From UBA5069 sp964560495 (lineage in GTDB: Bacteria; Chloroflexota; Anaerolineae; Caldilineales; Caldilineaceae), in the NCBI GenBank assembly GCA_964560495.1, contig CAZLMM010000028.1:1-64000 (forward strand): DNA of 64,000 nt, written 5' to 3'. A program made the position numbers and the translations under genes. Under the pieces are notes generated by a model. It saw nothing but the letters and a program-made list of their open reading frames with translations. It ran no database searches and was not told the DNA's origin. Positions within the stretch are counted from its first letter, which is position 1. Each line of letters starts with the position of its first letter. This document shows positions 29,831 through 37,412 of this stretch, one piece after another.

Positions 29831-31489
29831 TCACCGACCAACGCCAGTGATGGCATTGACGCCTGCACTAATGAACAAACTTATGACGAGCGTTACAAGA
29901 AAAGTGACGCTCAAATAGAGGATGGTTTGCGTGTCAATGGTCCAGGCGTACAAGAGAGCCAGTGACGCTGCGACCGCGGCCGCGCCAGCCAACAACAGCA
30001 AGCCCAGTTGACGTGTTCGCCACACAGTCAATCCCAGAACAAATTCCAGGGCGATGGCGCACAGAAGCGTCTGCTCCACAAAAAGCCAATGGCTGTCGAA
30101 AATGGACAACGCCGCAAGGGAGGCTGTGGCCGCCGCAAACAAAATCGCCCCGGGGCGGTGCGTCAGCAAATAGGCCAACAAGAGGATAGCAAGGTTCAGC
30201 CCCCAGCGCACACCTTCATTTTCCAAGAGAGGAAATGCAAAGGTGCGCAGGGCTTCGTCGAAGGCTGTCTGATAGAGCGGCGACGCCAGAAAGACGCCAA
30301 CGCCCACAGCCACGACAGAAAACCAGCCGATGCCCGCTCGCCTGATGTCTCTCCTGATCGGCGGCTGCCCAGTCTTTGTCGGCGCCGGCGGAATCGGCGT
30401 AGTAACAAAGGCCGCGGGAATCTTTTGAGGAGCCGGCGCCGACACCGGATTCGTTGCCGCCGCTGCGGATGCAGACAGGGGCAGGGGTTGGGTCATGGCG
30501 GCCTGAAGATCGCGCACGCTCTTCCAGCGTTGACTGACATCCATCTGCACTGCACGCATGACCACCATCTCCATGGGCGGCGGTACGCGGTTGTTGAGCG
30601 CCCGCACCGGTGGAAACTTGAACGGTTCCTGGCTTGGGTCGCGCCCGGTGAGCATGTGGTGCATGGTCGCGCCGAGGGCATAGATGTCGGCGCGGGCGTC
30701 GCTTTGCCCCTTGCCATACTGTTCGGGCGCTGCGTACCCTGGCGTACCCATGGCCTGCGTATCTTTGGCCTTGCCCGGCTTGAAGTGGCGGGCAATGCCA
30801 AAATCGATGAGCTTGAGCCGACCATCGGGCCGCGCGATGATGTTGGCCGGCTTCAGATCGCGAAAGATGATGGGCGGCCTCTGGTCGTGGAGATAGGCCA
30901 GCACGTCGCACAATTGCTCCACATAGTTGCGCACCTCCGCCTCAGGCAAAGGCCCCCGCGCGGCCTCCAGACGCCGTTCCAACGTCTGTCCCGGCACATA
31001 TTCCATCACAAGGAACTGGTTGCCATACTCGCTGAAGCGGTCTACGACTTTGGGCAGGTTGGGATGTTCCAGCCGCGCCAGCAATTCCGCCTCCTTGTTG
31101 AACGCATCGATGGCCGCCTGGCGTTCGGTCGGGTCGCTGATGGCCTGGTCGCTCATCTCCTTGATAGCCCACTGCTGACCGCTGATGCGCCTGTCGCCAG
31201 CCAGATAGACCGCGCCCATGCCGCCTTTGCCCAACAGCCGCACAATGTAGTAGCGTCCAGCAAGTATCGCGCCCGGAGTGAGCCGTCCGGTGAGGGCGGG
31301 GACGGCCGGGCTGGGCGTATTGACGCCGGCGCTGGTCAGGGGGTGTGAGCAGTGGGAGCAGAAACGCGCACCCAATGACACGCTCTGACCACAGCTTGGG
31401 CACTTCTGGGTGAGCGGCTTTCCGCAGTGTCTACAAAAACGGGCGTGGTCTACGTTGTCTTGCCCGCAGAATGGACAGTTCAGTGACAT
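29831..31489 (-). CDS. Zinc-ribbon Ser/Thr protein kinase with transmembrane C-terminus
   Basis: The 552-residue protein begins with two zinc ribbons (Cys 5/8/19/22 and 30/33/44/47), then a Hanks-type kinase at about 80-340. The Gly-rich loop GKGGMG is at 88-93, the ATP lysine is K110, and the catalytic loop FRDLKPAN has Asp211. DFG lies at 229-231 and APE at about 254. The C-terminal third has about six hydrophobic segments instead of the PASTA or sensory domain of PknB. The start at 31489 was preferred because the zinc ribbon begins there and GAGAAG lies upstream; the longer frame is arginine-rich noise. PP2C and FHA genes in the same run make it the likely kinase of a phospho-relay. Confidence 0.93.
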   Translation of the reverse strand: MSLNCPFCGQDNVDHARFCRHCGKPLTQKCPSCGQSVSLGARFCSHCSHPLTSAGVNTPSPAVPALTGRLTPGAILAGRYYIVRLLGKGGMGAVYLAGDRRISGQQWAIKEMSDQAISDPTERQAAIDAFNKEAELLARLEHPNLPKVVDRFSEYGNQFLVMEYVPGQTLERRLEAARGPLPEAEVRNYVEQLCDVLAYLHDQRPPIIFRDLKPANIIARPDGRLKLIDFGIARHFKPGKAKDTQAMGTPGYAAPEQYGKGQSDARADIYALGATMHHMLTGRDPSQEPFKFPPVRALNNRVPPPMEMVVMRAVQMDVSQRWKSVRDLQAAMTQPLPLSASAAAATNPVSAPAPQKIPAAFVTTPIPPAPTKTGQPPIRRDIRRAGIGWFSVVAVGVGVFLASPLYQTAFDEALRTFAFPLLENEGVRWGLNLAILLLAYLLTHRPGAILFAAATASLAALSIFDSHWLFVEQTLLCAIALEFVLGLTVWRTRQLGLLLLAGAAAVAASLALLYAWTIDTQTILYLSVTFLVTLVISLFISAGVNAITGVGR

Positions 31490-31499
31490 GTGGCTTCTC

Positions 31500-32279
31500 T
31501 CATGGCGTTGCGCCCGCGTCTTCCTCTGCGTCGTCGGGTACAACAGGCGCGCCTTCTGGCGCGGTGAGGGGTGCATTACCCTCGCTGTTGCCGGCGTCAG
31601 GCGCATTCTGTGGCGTCGGCGTCGGCAATTCAACGGTCGGCGCGCGCTCGGCTGGCGTCTCTTCTGTCGGAGCAGGCGCAGGGGTGGCCGCCACGGTCGG
31701 TGCAATTTCTTCCAGAGCAGGCGTAGGGGCGTCGTCGTCAGTCGCTTGTAGCTCCATCAGGCGCGGATAGGCCAGTGCGCCGCCTGCACCCAGGAGCAAG
31801 CCGATGACCAGGCCGGTGATCAGCCAGAGCCAACCCGGCAGCCTGCGCCGCTGAGCCTTGGGCGGCGCAGGTCGTGACTGACCGGCAGGGATCTGTACAG
31901 GCGGTGATGATGGCATCGGCTCTGGCCGCGTCACTGTCTTGTCTGGGACAGGCGCGGCCGCTGGCGGCGGACCCACCGTTGCCGCCGGCGCGGGAAAGGT
32001 TGACGGCGCGCTCAGGCCGCCGCCGCAATAGCGACAGAAGCGTGCGCCGGGCACAGTCTCTTTGCCGCACACAGGGCAGAACTCCTTCACCGCAGGTTGA
32101 ACAAGGGGCTGCGCACTGGTCAGCGGCGACGTCGCAGGCTTTTGCGCGCCTGGCGCGGCGCTGGCAGCATCGGTCGCAGTCGGGGCGGAAACTCCAAAGT
32201 CATGGCCGCAGCCCCCGCAGTAGCGTGCCGTCGCCCGATTCGAGCGCCTGCAATGCGGACAGATTTTTTGCTCATCCAT
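31500..32279 (-). CDS. Zinc-ribbon protein with transmembrane helix and Pro/Glu-rich tail
   Basis: The 259-residue protein has zinc ribbons at Cys 7/10/21/24 and, after a Ser/Ala/Pro linker, EFCPVCGKE...RFCRYCGGG around residues 89-110. A single transmembrane helix (LWLITGLVIGLLLGAGGALAY) lies near 155-175. The final 80 residues are low complexity, rich in Pro, Glu and Thr. No catalytic domain is visible, so an adaptor or membrane scaffold is likely. GGAGG eight bases before the ATG at 32279 supports the start. It is 10 bp from the kinase gene and 26 bp from a VWA gene. Confidence 0.8.
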   Translation of the reverse strand: MDEQKICPHCRRSNRATARYCGGCGHDFGVSAPTATDAASAAPGAQKPATSPLTSAQPLVQPAVKEFCPVCGKETVPGARFCRYCGGGLSAPSTFPAPAATVGPPPAAAPVPDKTVTRPEPMPSSPPVQIPAGQSRPAPPKAQRRRLPGWLWLITGLVIGLLLGAGGALAYPRLMELQATDDDAPTPALEEIAPTVAATPAPAPTEETPAERAPTVELPTPTPQNAPDAGNSEGNAPLTAPEGAPVVPDDAEEDAGATP

Positions 32280-32305
32280 CGCCGCCGCCTCCATCGCATC
32301 CCACA

Positions 32306-33697
32306 TCACTCATCCGCCAACTTCTGCGTCAAACGGCGCGTTTCGTAGCGCAATTGCTTCGTCCCCGCAGCAGAAAGCTGCCCTTCCTGCGCCAAGTGTG
32401 CGATCTCGGCCTGGACTGTGGCGGCCAGTTCTTGATTGCCGTCGGCCAACAGCCGGGTGACCGCGGTCTGGAGCTTACGAGTTGCCGCGGCTGTGTCGCC
32501 CGCAGCGGCGTCGACCAACGCCCTTGTCTGCAAACGAAAAGTGTTGACCGTCTCCACCAGCTTCATCACTCGCGGCTCTGGCGGGGACGCGGGCTGACCG
32601 GGGAACGTCGTCTGCAACACCACATCGCGCCGCGCCAGGTCGCGCTCGCCGCCCAGGGGCGCGGCGCCCGTAGCGACGGCCTGCGCGGCGCGATAGACGC
32701 CCGGCGGACGCGGGGGAAAGATAGCCTCGATGAGCACAGCCACTGTCTGGTCGCGCTCCAAATCGCCCAGGCGCAGGGTAAAACTGTTGTCCGTCAGGTC
32801 ACTCTGGTGTAGCTCGCCCAACACAGGCTGCACGCGGTGGATGCGCCGAAGTTCCACGCCCGGGGTGAGGGCAATGCGCAGTTCTACGTTACGCATGATC
32901 ACCCGCTGCACTGCCTCGAACTCAGCCGCAAAGACTCGGGTCAGCTCGTCTGGGTGAAAGACCAGGTGCGCGTTGCCGCCGCTCGATTCGGCCAGACCGA
33001 TGAGAAACCCTTCGTTGAAGGCGGTTCCCAGCCCCACAGTCGTGAGGGCGAAACCACTGGCGGCTGACTGTCGCGCAACCTGCATCGCCTGTTGCTCATC
33101 GGCGGCAAAGCCATCTGTCAGCAATAGTAGACGCGTCAGATGGTTTTCGCTGTGACCCGCCTGGGCCTCTCGCAGGGCCAGTTGCAGCCCCGACGTCAGG
33201 ATGGTGTCGTCGCCCAACTCACCCTTGCCCAGGCTCTCGAGCTGGGCAAGGATAGCGCCCTTCTCCCTTCCGGATCGGTTGCGGATGAGCGTTCTCGCTT
33301 GTGCGGCAAAAGCGGTCAGGGAGAAGCGGTCCTCTGGCCCAAGCCGCTCCACCAGCAGCCGTAAAGCCTGTTGGGCAAAATCCATGTTGCGCACAGGCTG
33401 CGCCCGCGCCTGCAAATCCGGCGGCATCTGCATCACCCGGAACGCCGGCACCCCATCGGCGATGGTTTCCACCAGCAGGCCGCGCCGAGCCAATTCTTCC
33501 ACCAGATCGTCGTCCAGCGCAGGGATGAGCATGGACTTGCTGGCGTCCACCACCAGCGCCAGGTTCACCGCTGCGCGACGGACGGGCGCCTGGGGATTGG
33601 CCGTGATCTCCACCAGCAGGTAGAAGAGACGCGGTTCACGCGTTGCGGGCAGCGCCTGGCTGCTGAGGGTTGTGGAGAGGGTAAATAGGCTGCTCAT
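32306..33697 (-). CDS. VWA domain protein (paralogue 1)
   Basis: The 463-residue protein carries a von Willebrand A domain with a MIDAS motif DASKS at residues 51-55, then TDGFAADEQQAM and a GLGTAFNEGFL strand. An insertion of roughly 45 residues after the MIDAS serine separates it from its paralogue. Beta domains follow, and the C-terminus has a helical segment with GTKQLRYETRRLTQK. There is no signal peptide, so it acts inside the cell. VWA proteins in TerY-P or MoxR modules act as metal-dependent adaptors for kinases and phosphatases, which fits the neighbours. It could also be a chaperone-like assembly factor. Confidence 0.87.
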   Translation of the reverse strand: MSSLFTLSTTLSSQALPATREPRLFYLLVEITANPQAPVRRAAVNLALVVDASKSMLIPALDDDLVEELARRGLLVETIADGVPAFRVMQMPPDLQARAQPVRNMDFAQQALRLLVERLGPEDRFSLTAFAAQARTLIRNRSGREKGAILAQLESLGKGELGDDTILTSGLQLALREAQAGHSENHLTRLLLLTDGFAADEQQAMQVARQSAASGFALTTVGLGTAFNEGFLIGLAESSGGNAHLVFHPDELTRVFAAEFEAVQRVIMRNVELRIALTPGVELRRIHRVQPVLGELHQSDLTDNSFTLRLGDLERDQTVAVLIEAIFPPRPPGVYRAAQAVATGAAPLGGERDLARRDVVLQTTFPGQPASPPEPRVMKLVETVNTFRLQTRALVDAAAGDTAAATRKLQTAVTRLLADGNQELAATVQAEIAHLAQEGQLSAAGTKQLRYETRRLTQKLADE

Positions 33698-33721
33698 GAA
33701 AAGCCTTTCGCGATTTGCCGC

Positions 33722-34465
33722 TCAAGCAGCGGCAAGAGTGACCGCCCGCACCGTAGCCAGCACAGCGGGAACGCCGCCGTTGCTCTCGATTGCCAACAGC
33801 CTACGCAGCGCGTCGCCATAAAAACCCCTGGCCGTGCGCTGCCGTTCTTGTGCAAACGCGGCGTTCAACGCGCCCAATACATGATACGCCACCCATTCGC
33901 AGAATCCTTCGCGCAGACAGGCGTCGCGCAGAAAAGGCGCGTTTTCGGCCAACCAGGCGTGACCGTATTCGTGGGCGATGACCTTGGACATGAGCAGACG
34001 CGGCAGCCCGGTTTCCACAACAATCTCGCGTCGCCCGCTCAATTTGAGAAACGCGCCCAGGAGATGACCCCGTTCATAGGGCGTGTGAACATCTTCCGTA
34101 ATCGCTTTGCGCAACCGCTCCATGTCACTGCGGCTGTAAAGGCCAAAGCCCTGATGCAACCGTACAACCAACCCCAACCGATCTACAACGATGCGCGTGA
34201 CCTCATCGTAGATCGCCCGCGCGGCCAGAGGGTCGTCGACGGCTGTAGCCCGGCAGATGGCGCAAATGGGACGACCGTCGCTCAGGCGGGTTGGCGTTGC
34301 CGCAACAGGGGCGCCACAGAGGGTGCAGCGTTCTGCTGCGTCAGCGCAACGAGTGCACATGATGATGCGACGTCCTCCATTGACCTGCTCGAAGACAAGA
34401 TACTCCTCTCCCAACGCTGCGCCGCACATGTTGCAGAAGGCGCTTTCGAGCAGAGACTGGGCCAT
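33722..34465 (-). CDS. DA1-like zinc metallopeptidase with LIM-like cysteine motifs
   Basis: The 247-residue protein starts with cysteine pairs at 11/14, 37/40, 47/50 and 68/71, which resemble LIM/treble-clef zinc fingers. A peptidase domain follows: HEYGH at 165-169 with a further glutamate, E187, in LREGFCEWVAYHVLGAL. The order GLPRLL...IAHEYGHAWL...EGFCEWVA closely follows the plant DA1 family (GLPRLL-x-HExxHAW-EG-CQ). Established knowledge: plant DA1 enzymes are ubiquitin-activated peptidases with LIM domains. The start at 34465 overlaps the stop of the FHA gene (TGATG). Its peptidase substrate here is unknown; the cluster context points to control of a signalling protein. Confidence 0.82.
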   Translation of the reverse strand: MAQSLLESAFCNMCGAALGEEYLVFEQVNGGRRIIMCTRCADAAERCTLCGAPVAATPTRLSDGRPICAICRATAVDDPLAARAIYDEVTRIVVDRLGLVVRLHQGFGLYSRSDMERLRKAITEDVHTPYERGHLLGAFLKLSGRREIVVETGLPRLLMSKVIAHEYGHAWLAENAPFLRDACLREGFCEWVAYHVLGALNAAFAQERQRTARGFYGDALRRLLAIESNGGVPAVLATVRAVTLAAA

Positions 34466-35109
34466 CAGCCCGCCTGAAAGGTAGCTGTCCACTTGCCCAG
34501 GCGGATGGTGTCGCCGGTGTTGAGTGGTTGCGATGTGTTGGGCGCAACCCGTTGATTGTTCACCCATGCGCCGTTGACGCTGTTCAGGTCCTTGATAAAC
34601 CATTGGACTCCCTGCTGGAGAAGCTCAGCATGACGCCGACTCACCCCGGCCTGTAGGCCCGCGTCGCCCGTATCCACATCGGGATAGACGCCGCTCATTG
34701 CGTCCTCGCGCCCGATGAGGTAGGAGCTCTTGCCGCTGAGCTGATAGCTCTGTCCGGTGCTGGCGACCAGCCGGCCAGTGGCAGCGGGGCTGGCCAAAGG
34801 CGGTATGGCCGGCGGCGGCGCTGGCAGAGGCGACGGCGCTGGCAGAGGCGACGGCATGGGCGCTGGCATCCCTTGTGGGGCAACGGGCGCTGCTCCAGTC
34901 AACGCCGCTCCGCAGTTCTCACAGAAAAGCTCGCCTGGCGTGTAGGGCGCGCGACACTGGGGGCAGAGCGGACCGCCGCCGGCGAACGCGGCCGGCGCGG
35001 GCGCTGCGGGCATTGCAGCTGGCGCCGCGCCGCCGAGTTTTGTCCCACACTGGTCGCAAAAACTGGCGGATAGATCGTTAGGGGCGTGGCAATTTGGACA
35101 ATTGACCAT
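34465..35109 (-). CDS. Zinc-ribbon FHA protein
   Basis: The 214-residue protein has zinc ribbons at Cys 4/7/18/21 and about 49/52/63/66. A Pro/Ala-rich linker follows, then an FHA domain at about 125-214. The FHA core is SYLIGREDAMSG, YPDVD, GVSRRHAELLQ and DLNSVNGAWVN, with the phosphothreonine-binding arginine and Ser/His present. The PDVD insertion is shared with the FHA protein at 45943, so the two are paralogues. AAAGGAG fixes the start at 35109. It is coupled to the DA1-like gene by a one-base overlap, suggesting that phospho-peptide reading and proteolysis are linked. Confidence 0.9.
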   Translation of the reverse strand: MVNCPNCHAPNDLSASFCDQCGTKLGGAAPAAMPAAPAPAAFAGGGPLCPQCRAPYTPGELFCENCGAALTGAAPVAPQGMPAPMPSPLPAPSPLPAPPPAIPPLASPAATGRLVASTGQSYQLSGKSSYLIGREDAMSGVYPDVDTGDAGLQAGVSRRHAELLQQGVQWFIKDLNSVNGAWVNNQRVAPNTSQPLNTGDTIRLGKWTATFQAG

Positions 35110-35150
35110 TGATTTTTTCTCCTTTACGCTGAAGCAACAACATCGACCAT

Positions 35151-35218
35151 CGTAAGCGCGGCTCGCAGCCGCGCGGTTTTATCCACCCCTCCTTGTGCGA
35201 TTGCGAATCGCACCTACG
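35151..35218. repeat. REPIN-like pair of inverted palindromes
   Basis: The left half is CGTAA, then GCGCGGCT-cgc-AGCCGCGC (35156-35174). The right half, read on the minus strand, is CGTAG, then GTGCGATT-cgc-AATCGCAC (35213-35195). Both halves share the CGTARG start and the CGC loop and face each other across about 20 bp. This is the arrangement of a REPIN. It lies in the 123-bp gap between the VWA paralogue 2 and FHA genes. Confidence 0.65.
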
Positions 35219-35232
35219 AAATCCTCAAGACC

Positions 35233-36495
35233 TCAGTTGTCGAACTCATCCAGGCGCTGGGTCAACTTACGCGTGCCGTACTGGATCTTCTTCGTGCCGC
35301 CGGCGCTCATCTGACCGCTCTGCTCTAGATTGGCCGCTTCGGCCTGGGCTGCCTGGGCCAGCTCCACCTCGCCGAGGTTGAGCAGGCGCGTGGCGGCGGC
35401 GCGCAACTGTTGCGTCGCCAGGGCCACATTACCAGCCTGGGCTTCGTTGAGCGCGCGCGTTTGCAGCTTGAAGACCGACACCTTCTCCACCACGCTCATC
35501 ACCGCGTTGTTGAAGGGCGCAACCTGGGCCGGGTTGTCTGTGAGCGCCAGCAGCACATCGTGGCGCACATGCTGCCCAGCCAGGTTCACGCCGGGCACAT
35601 CATATTGCACGTCGGCCTGGGCGACGCGATAGTTGCCGGCGTTTTTAGGCTGCACCACCAGCTCCACCAGGAGCGATTGACCCTTGCCGCGTTCCAGGTC
35701 ACCCAGATACAATTGCACGTCGCGGTCGGAAAGTGCGCGGGTGTTGAGCGGACCGATGTCCGGCAGCACACGCCAGGCTGCTGCCGGCGTCACGCCGGCG
35801 GCCAGGCGCAATGTCAACTGGGCGTTTCGCACGACAGCGCCCCGCATGCTGGCGATGGTGCGCTGGAACTCGCCGATGATGCGGTCGGGAGTCTCCAGGT
35901 GATCGGCCTTACCACCGCTCTGCCCGGCGATTGCTTCTAGCAACGCAGTGTTCCAGTCTGCGCCCAAGCCCAGCGCGCTGACGGCGATGCCATACTGACC
36001 GCACTCTGCGGCCAACTGTTTGCACTGCTCCTCGTCGCCATACGTTTCACCGTCGGTGAGCAGCAACATTCGGCTCACCCGATCCTGGGTCAGCCCTTTA
36101 CGCAGTTCTTCCAGGCCGCGGCGCATCCCCTTGGAAATGGCGGTGCCGCCCCGGTCGGCGATGCGATCGACCAGACTAAAAAGAGCCTGGGCGTTGGCGA
36201 CCGGCTGCGAAGGAACAAGGGTGTCTACGTTGTCATCGAACAGGACGATGGAGAGCATGTCCTGGGTGGTCAACCGGCGCAACACGAGCTTGACGGCCTC
36301 GCGCAAGTCGCGGATTTTGTCGCCGGCCATGGAGCCGCTGCGGTCGAGCACCAATCCCACGTTCACGGGCATTTGCGCTGGCGCGCCTTCTCCGGTGGGG
36401 AGTACGTTGAGCAGCAAGAAGACTTTCTGGGGCGTGGGCAGCGCCTGAAAGACCTGCCGGTTGAGTATGGATTGTAGATTCACTTCACCTGACAT
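35233..36495 (-). CDS. VWA domain protein (paralogue 2)
   Basis: The 420-residue protein has the MIDAS motif DRSGS at residues 51-55, then RGGTAISKGM and LLLTDGETYGDEEQC, giving a complete metal site. Beta domains follow, and the helical C-terminus GTKKIQYGTRKLTQRL matches that of the paralogue at 32306. No signal peptide is visible. The start at 36495 is 5 bp after AGGAGG; another ATG sits three bases upstream at 36498. It probably acts as a metal-dependent adaptor in the kinase and phosphatase system. Confidence 0.9.
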   Translation of the reverse strand: MSGEVNLQSILNRQVFQALPTPQKVFLLLNVLPTGEGAPAQMPVNVGLVLDRSGSMAGDKIRDLREAVKLVLRRLTTQDMLSIVLFDDNVDTLVPSQPVANAQALFSLVDRIADRGGTAISKGMRRGLEELRKGLTQDRVSRMLLLTDGETYGDEEQCKQLAAECGQYGIAVSALGLGADWNTALLEAIAGQSGGKADHLETPDRIIGEFQRTIASMRGAVVRNAQLTLRLAAGVTPAAAWRVLPDIGPLNTRALSDRDVQLYLGDLERGKGQSLLVELVVQPKNAGNYRVAQADVQYDVPGVNLAGQHVRHDVLLALTDNPAQVAPFNNAVMSVVEKVSVFKLQTRALNEAQAGNVALATQQLRAAATRLLNLGEVELAQAAQAEAANLEQSGQMSAGGTKKIQYGTRKLTQRLDEFDN

Positions 36496-36619
36496 CATCT
36501 CCTCCTGTCCAAAAAATAGTGGCTCGTGACTCGTAACGAGTGATCCGTCACTTGCGCCGTTATCATCTGTTACCCGTGACCGTAGGTCATGTGACCGAAT
36601 GGGAAAGTCATATAGGCGT

Positions 36620-36661
36620 CATCAGGCGGCAGTCGCTGATGGAAGCGACTGTCGCCTGATG
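36620..36661. repeat. 17-bp hairpin
   Basis: CATCAGGCGGCAGTCGC (36620-36636) pairs with GCGACTGTCGCCTGATG (36645-36661) with one G-U pair and an 8-nt loop. It lies in the 383-bp gap 36496-36878, which has no visible gene and also holds the element at 36754. It could end transcripts arriving from the PP2C side. Confidence 0.6.
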
Positions 36662-36753
36662 CACTATTACACGACGGCGTAAATGACTCGGTGATATGTC
36701 ATTCTGAGTTTCCAATGCCCCGCGTGGCATAACGTGGACAAGAAACACCGCTC

Positions 36754-36850
36754 TTGTCATGCTGAACGCCAGTGAAGCATCTACGTAGTGAAGCATCTAC
36801 GTGTCGGCGAGAGTTTCTAGGGAGAGCGCCTGTACCAAACAGCATGACAA
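36754..36850. mobile_element. MITE-like element with 11-bp terminal inverted repeats
   Basis: TTGTCATGCTG at 36754-36764 and CAGCATGACAA at 36840-36850 are exact inverted repeats bounding 97 bp. Inside is a tandem duplication of the 16-mer AGTGAAGCATCTACGT at 36771-36802. No coding capacity is present. The GTCATGCTGAACGC start is reminiscent of short dispersed repeats I associate with Chloroflexota and other phyla. Confidence 0.5.
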
Positions 36851-36878
36851 TTCATTGGCTTATTTCCGCCCACGTGTA

Positions 36879-37370
36879 CTAGCTCATGGGCATCCGCGTG
36901 CCGCAGCCGCTGCAAAAGGCTGCGCTGCTGCGCACGCTGCGGCCACAATTCGGGCAGATGCGGTTGGCGACGCCTACGGGCGTTACGGCTGGCTGAGCAA
37001 GCGCCGGCGTGATCTTTGCGCCGCAGCCGGGGCAGAATGTGTCATTGGCGCTCAGCTCTCGCCCACACGCCGGGCATTTCGGCGGCTCAGGCGGCTGCTC
37101 CTGTTTGATCTGTTCGATGGCAGTCTCTTGGCCGGCGATCTCCTGATTGACCGCTTGCACCTGCTGACACACTACGATCAGTCGCGGGTCGGTCACCTGT
37201 CCGGCGATATACATCTCCCACACGATTTCGCCCAGGTTGCCCAAGTGATCGCGTTTGGCCGCCTGGAGCTGGCTCAGCTTGCTCTGTTCCCGTTGCAAAC
37301 GCACCAGGCGGGTAGCCTCAAATTTTGCCCGAACTGCTTCATCACGGATTCGGTTGACAAAACTGCTCAT
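36879..37370 (-). CDS. Coiled-coil protein with two C-terminal zinc ribbons
   Basis: The 163-residue protein starts with about 90 residues of charged helix (RLVRLQREQSKLSQLQAAKR and QAVNQEIAGQETAIEQIKQE), probably coiled coil. Two zinc ribbons then follow, KCPACGRELSANDTFCPGCG near 98-117 and ICPNCGRSVRSSAAFCSGCG near 138-157. No enzyme domain is visible, so an oligomeric adaptor is likely. AAGGAG 10 bp upstream supports the start. It is 42 bp after the PP2C gene. Confidence 0.85.
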   Translation of the reverse strand: MSSFVNRIRDEAVRAKFEATRLVRLQREQSKLSQLQAAKRDHLGNLGEIVWEMYIAGQVTDPRLIVVCQQVQAVNQEIAGQETAIEQIKQEQPPEPPKCPACGRELSANDTFCPGCGAKITPALAQPAVTPVGVANRICPNCGRSVRSSAAFCSGCGTRMPMS

Positions 37371-37412
37371 GGGTTGTTGTCTCCTTCACTCCATCGTGGG
37401 AAATTACAACCG

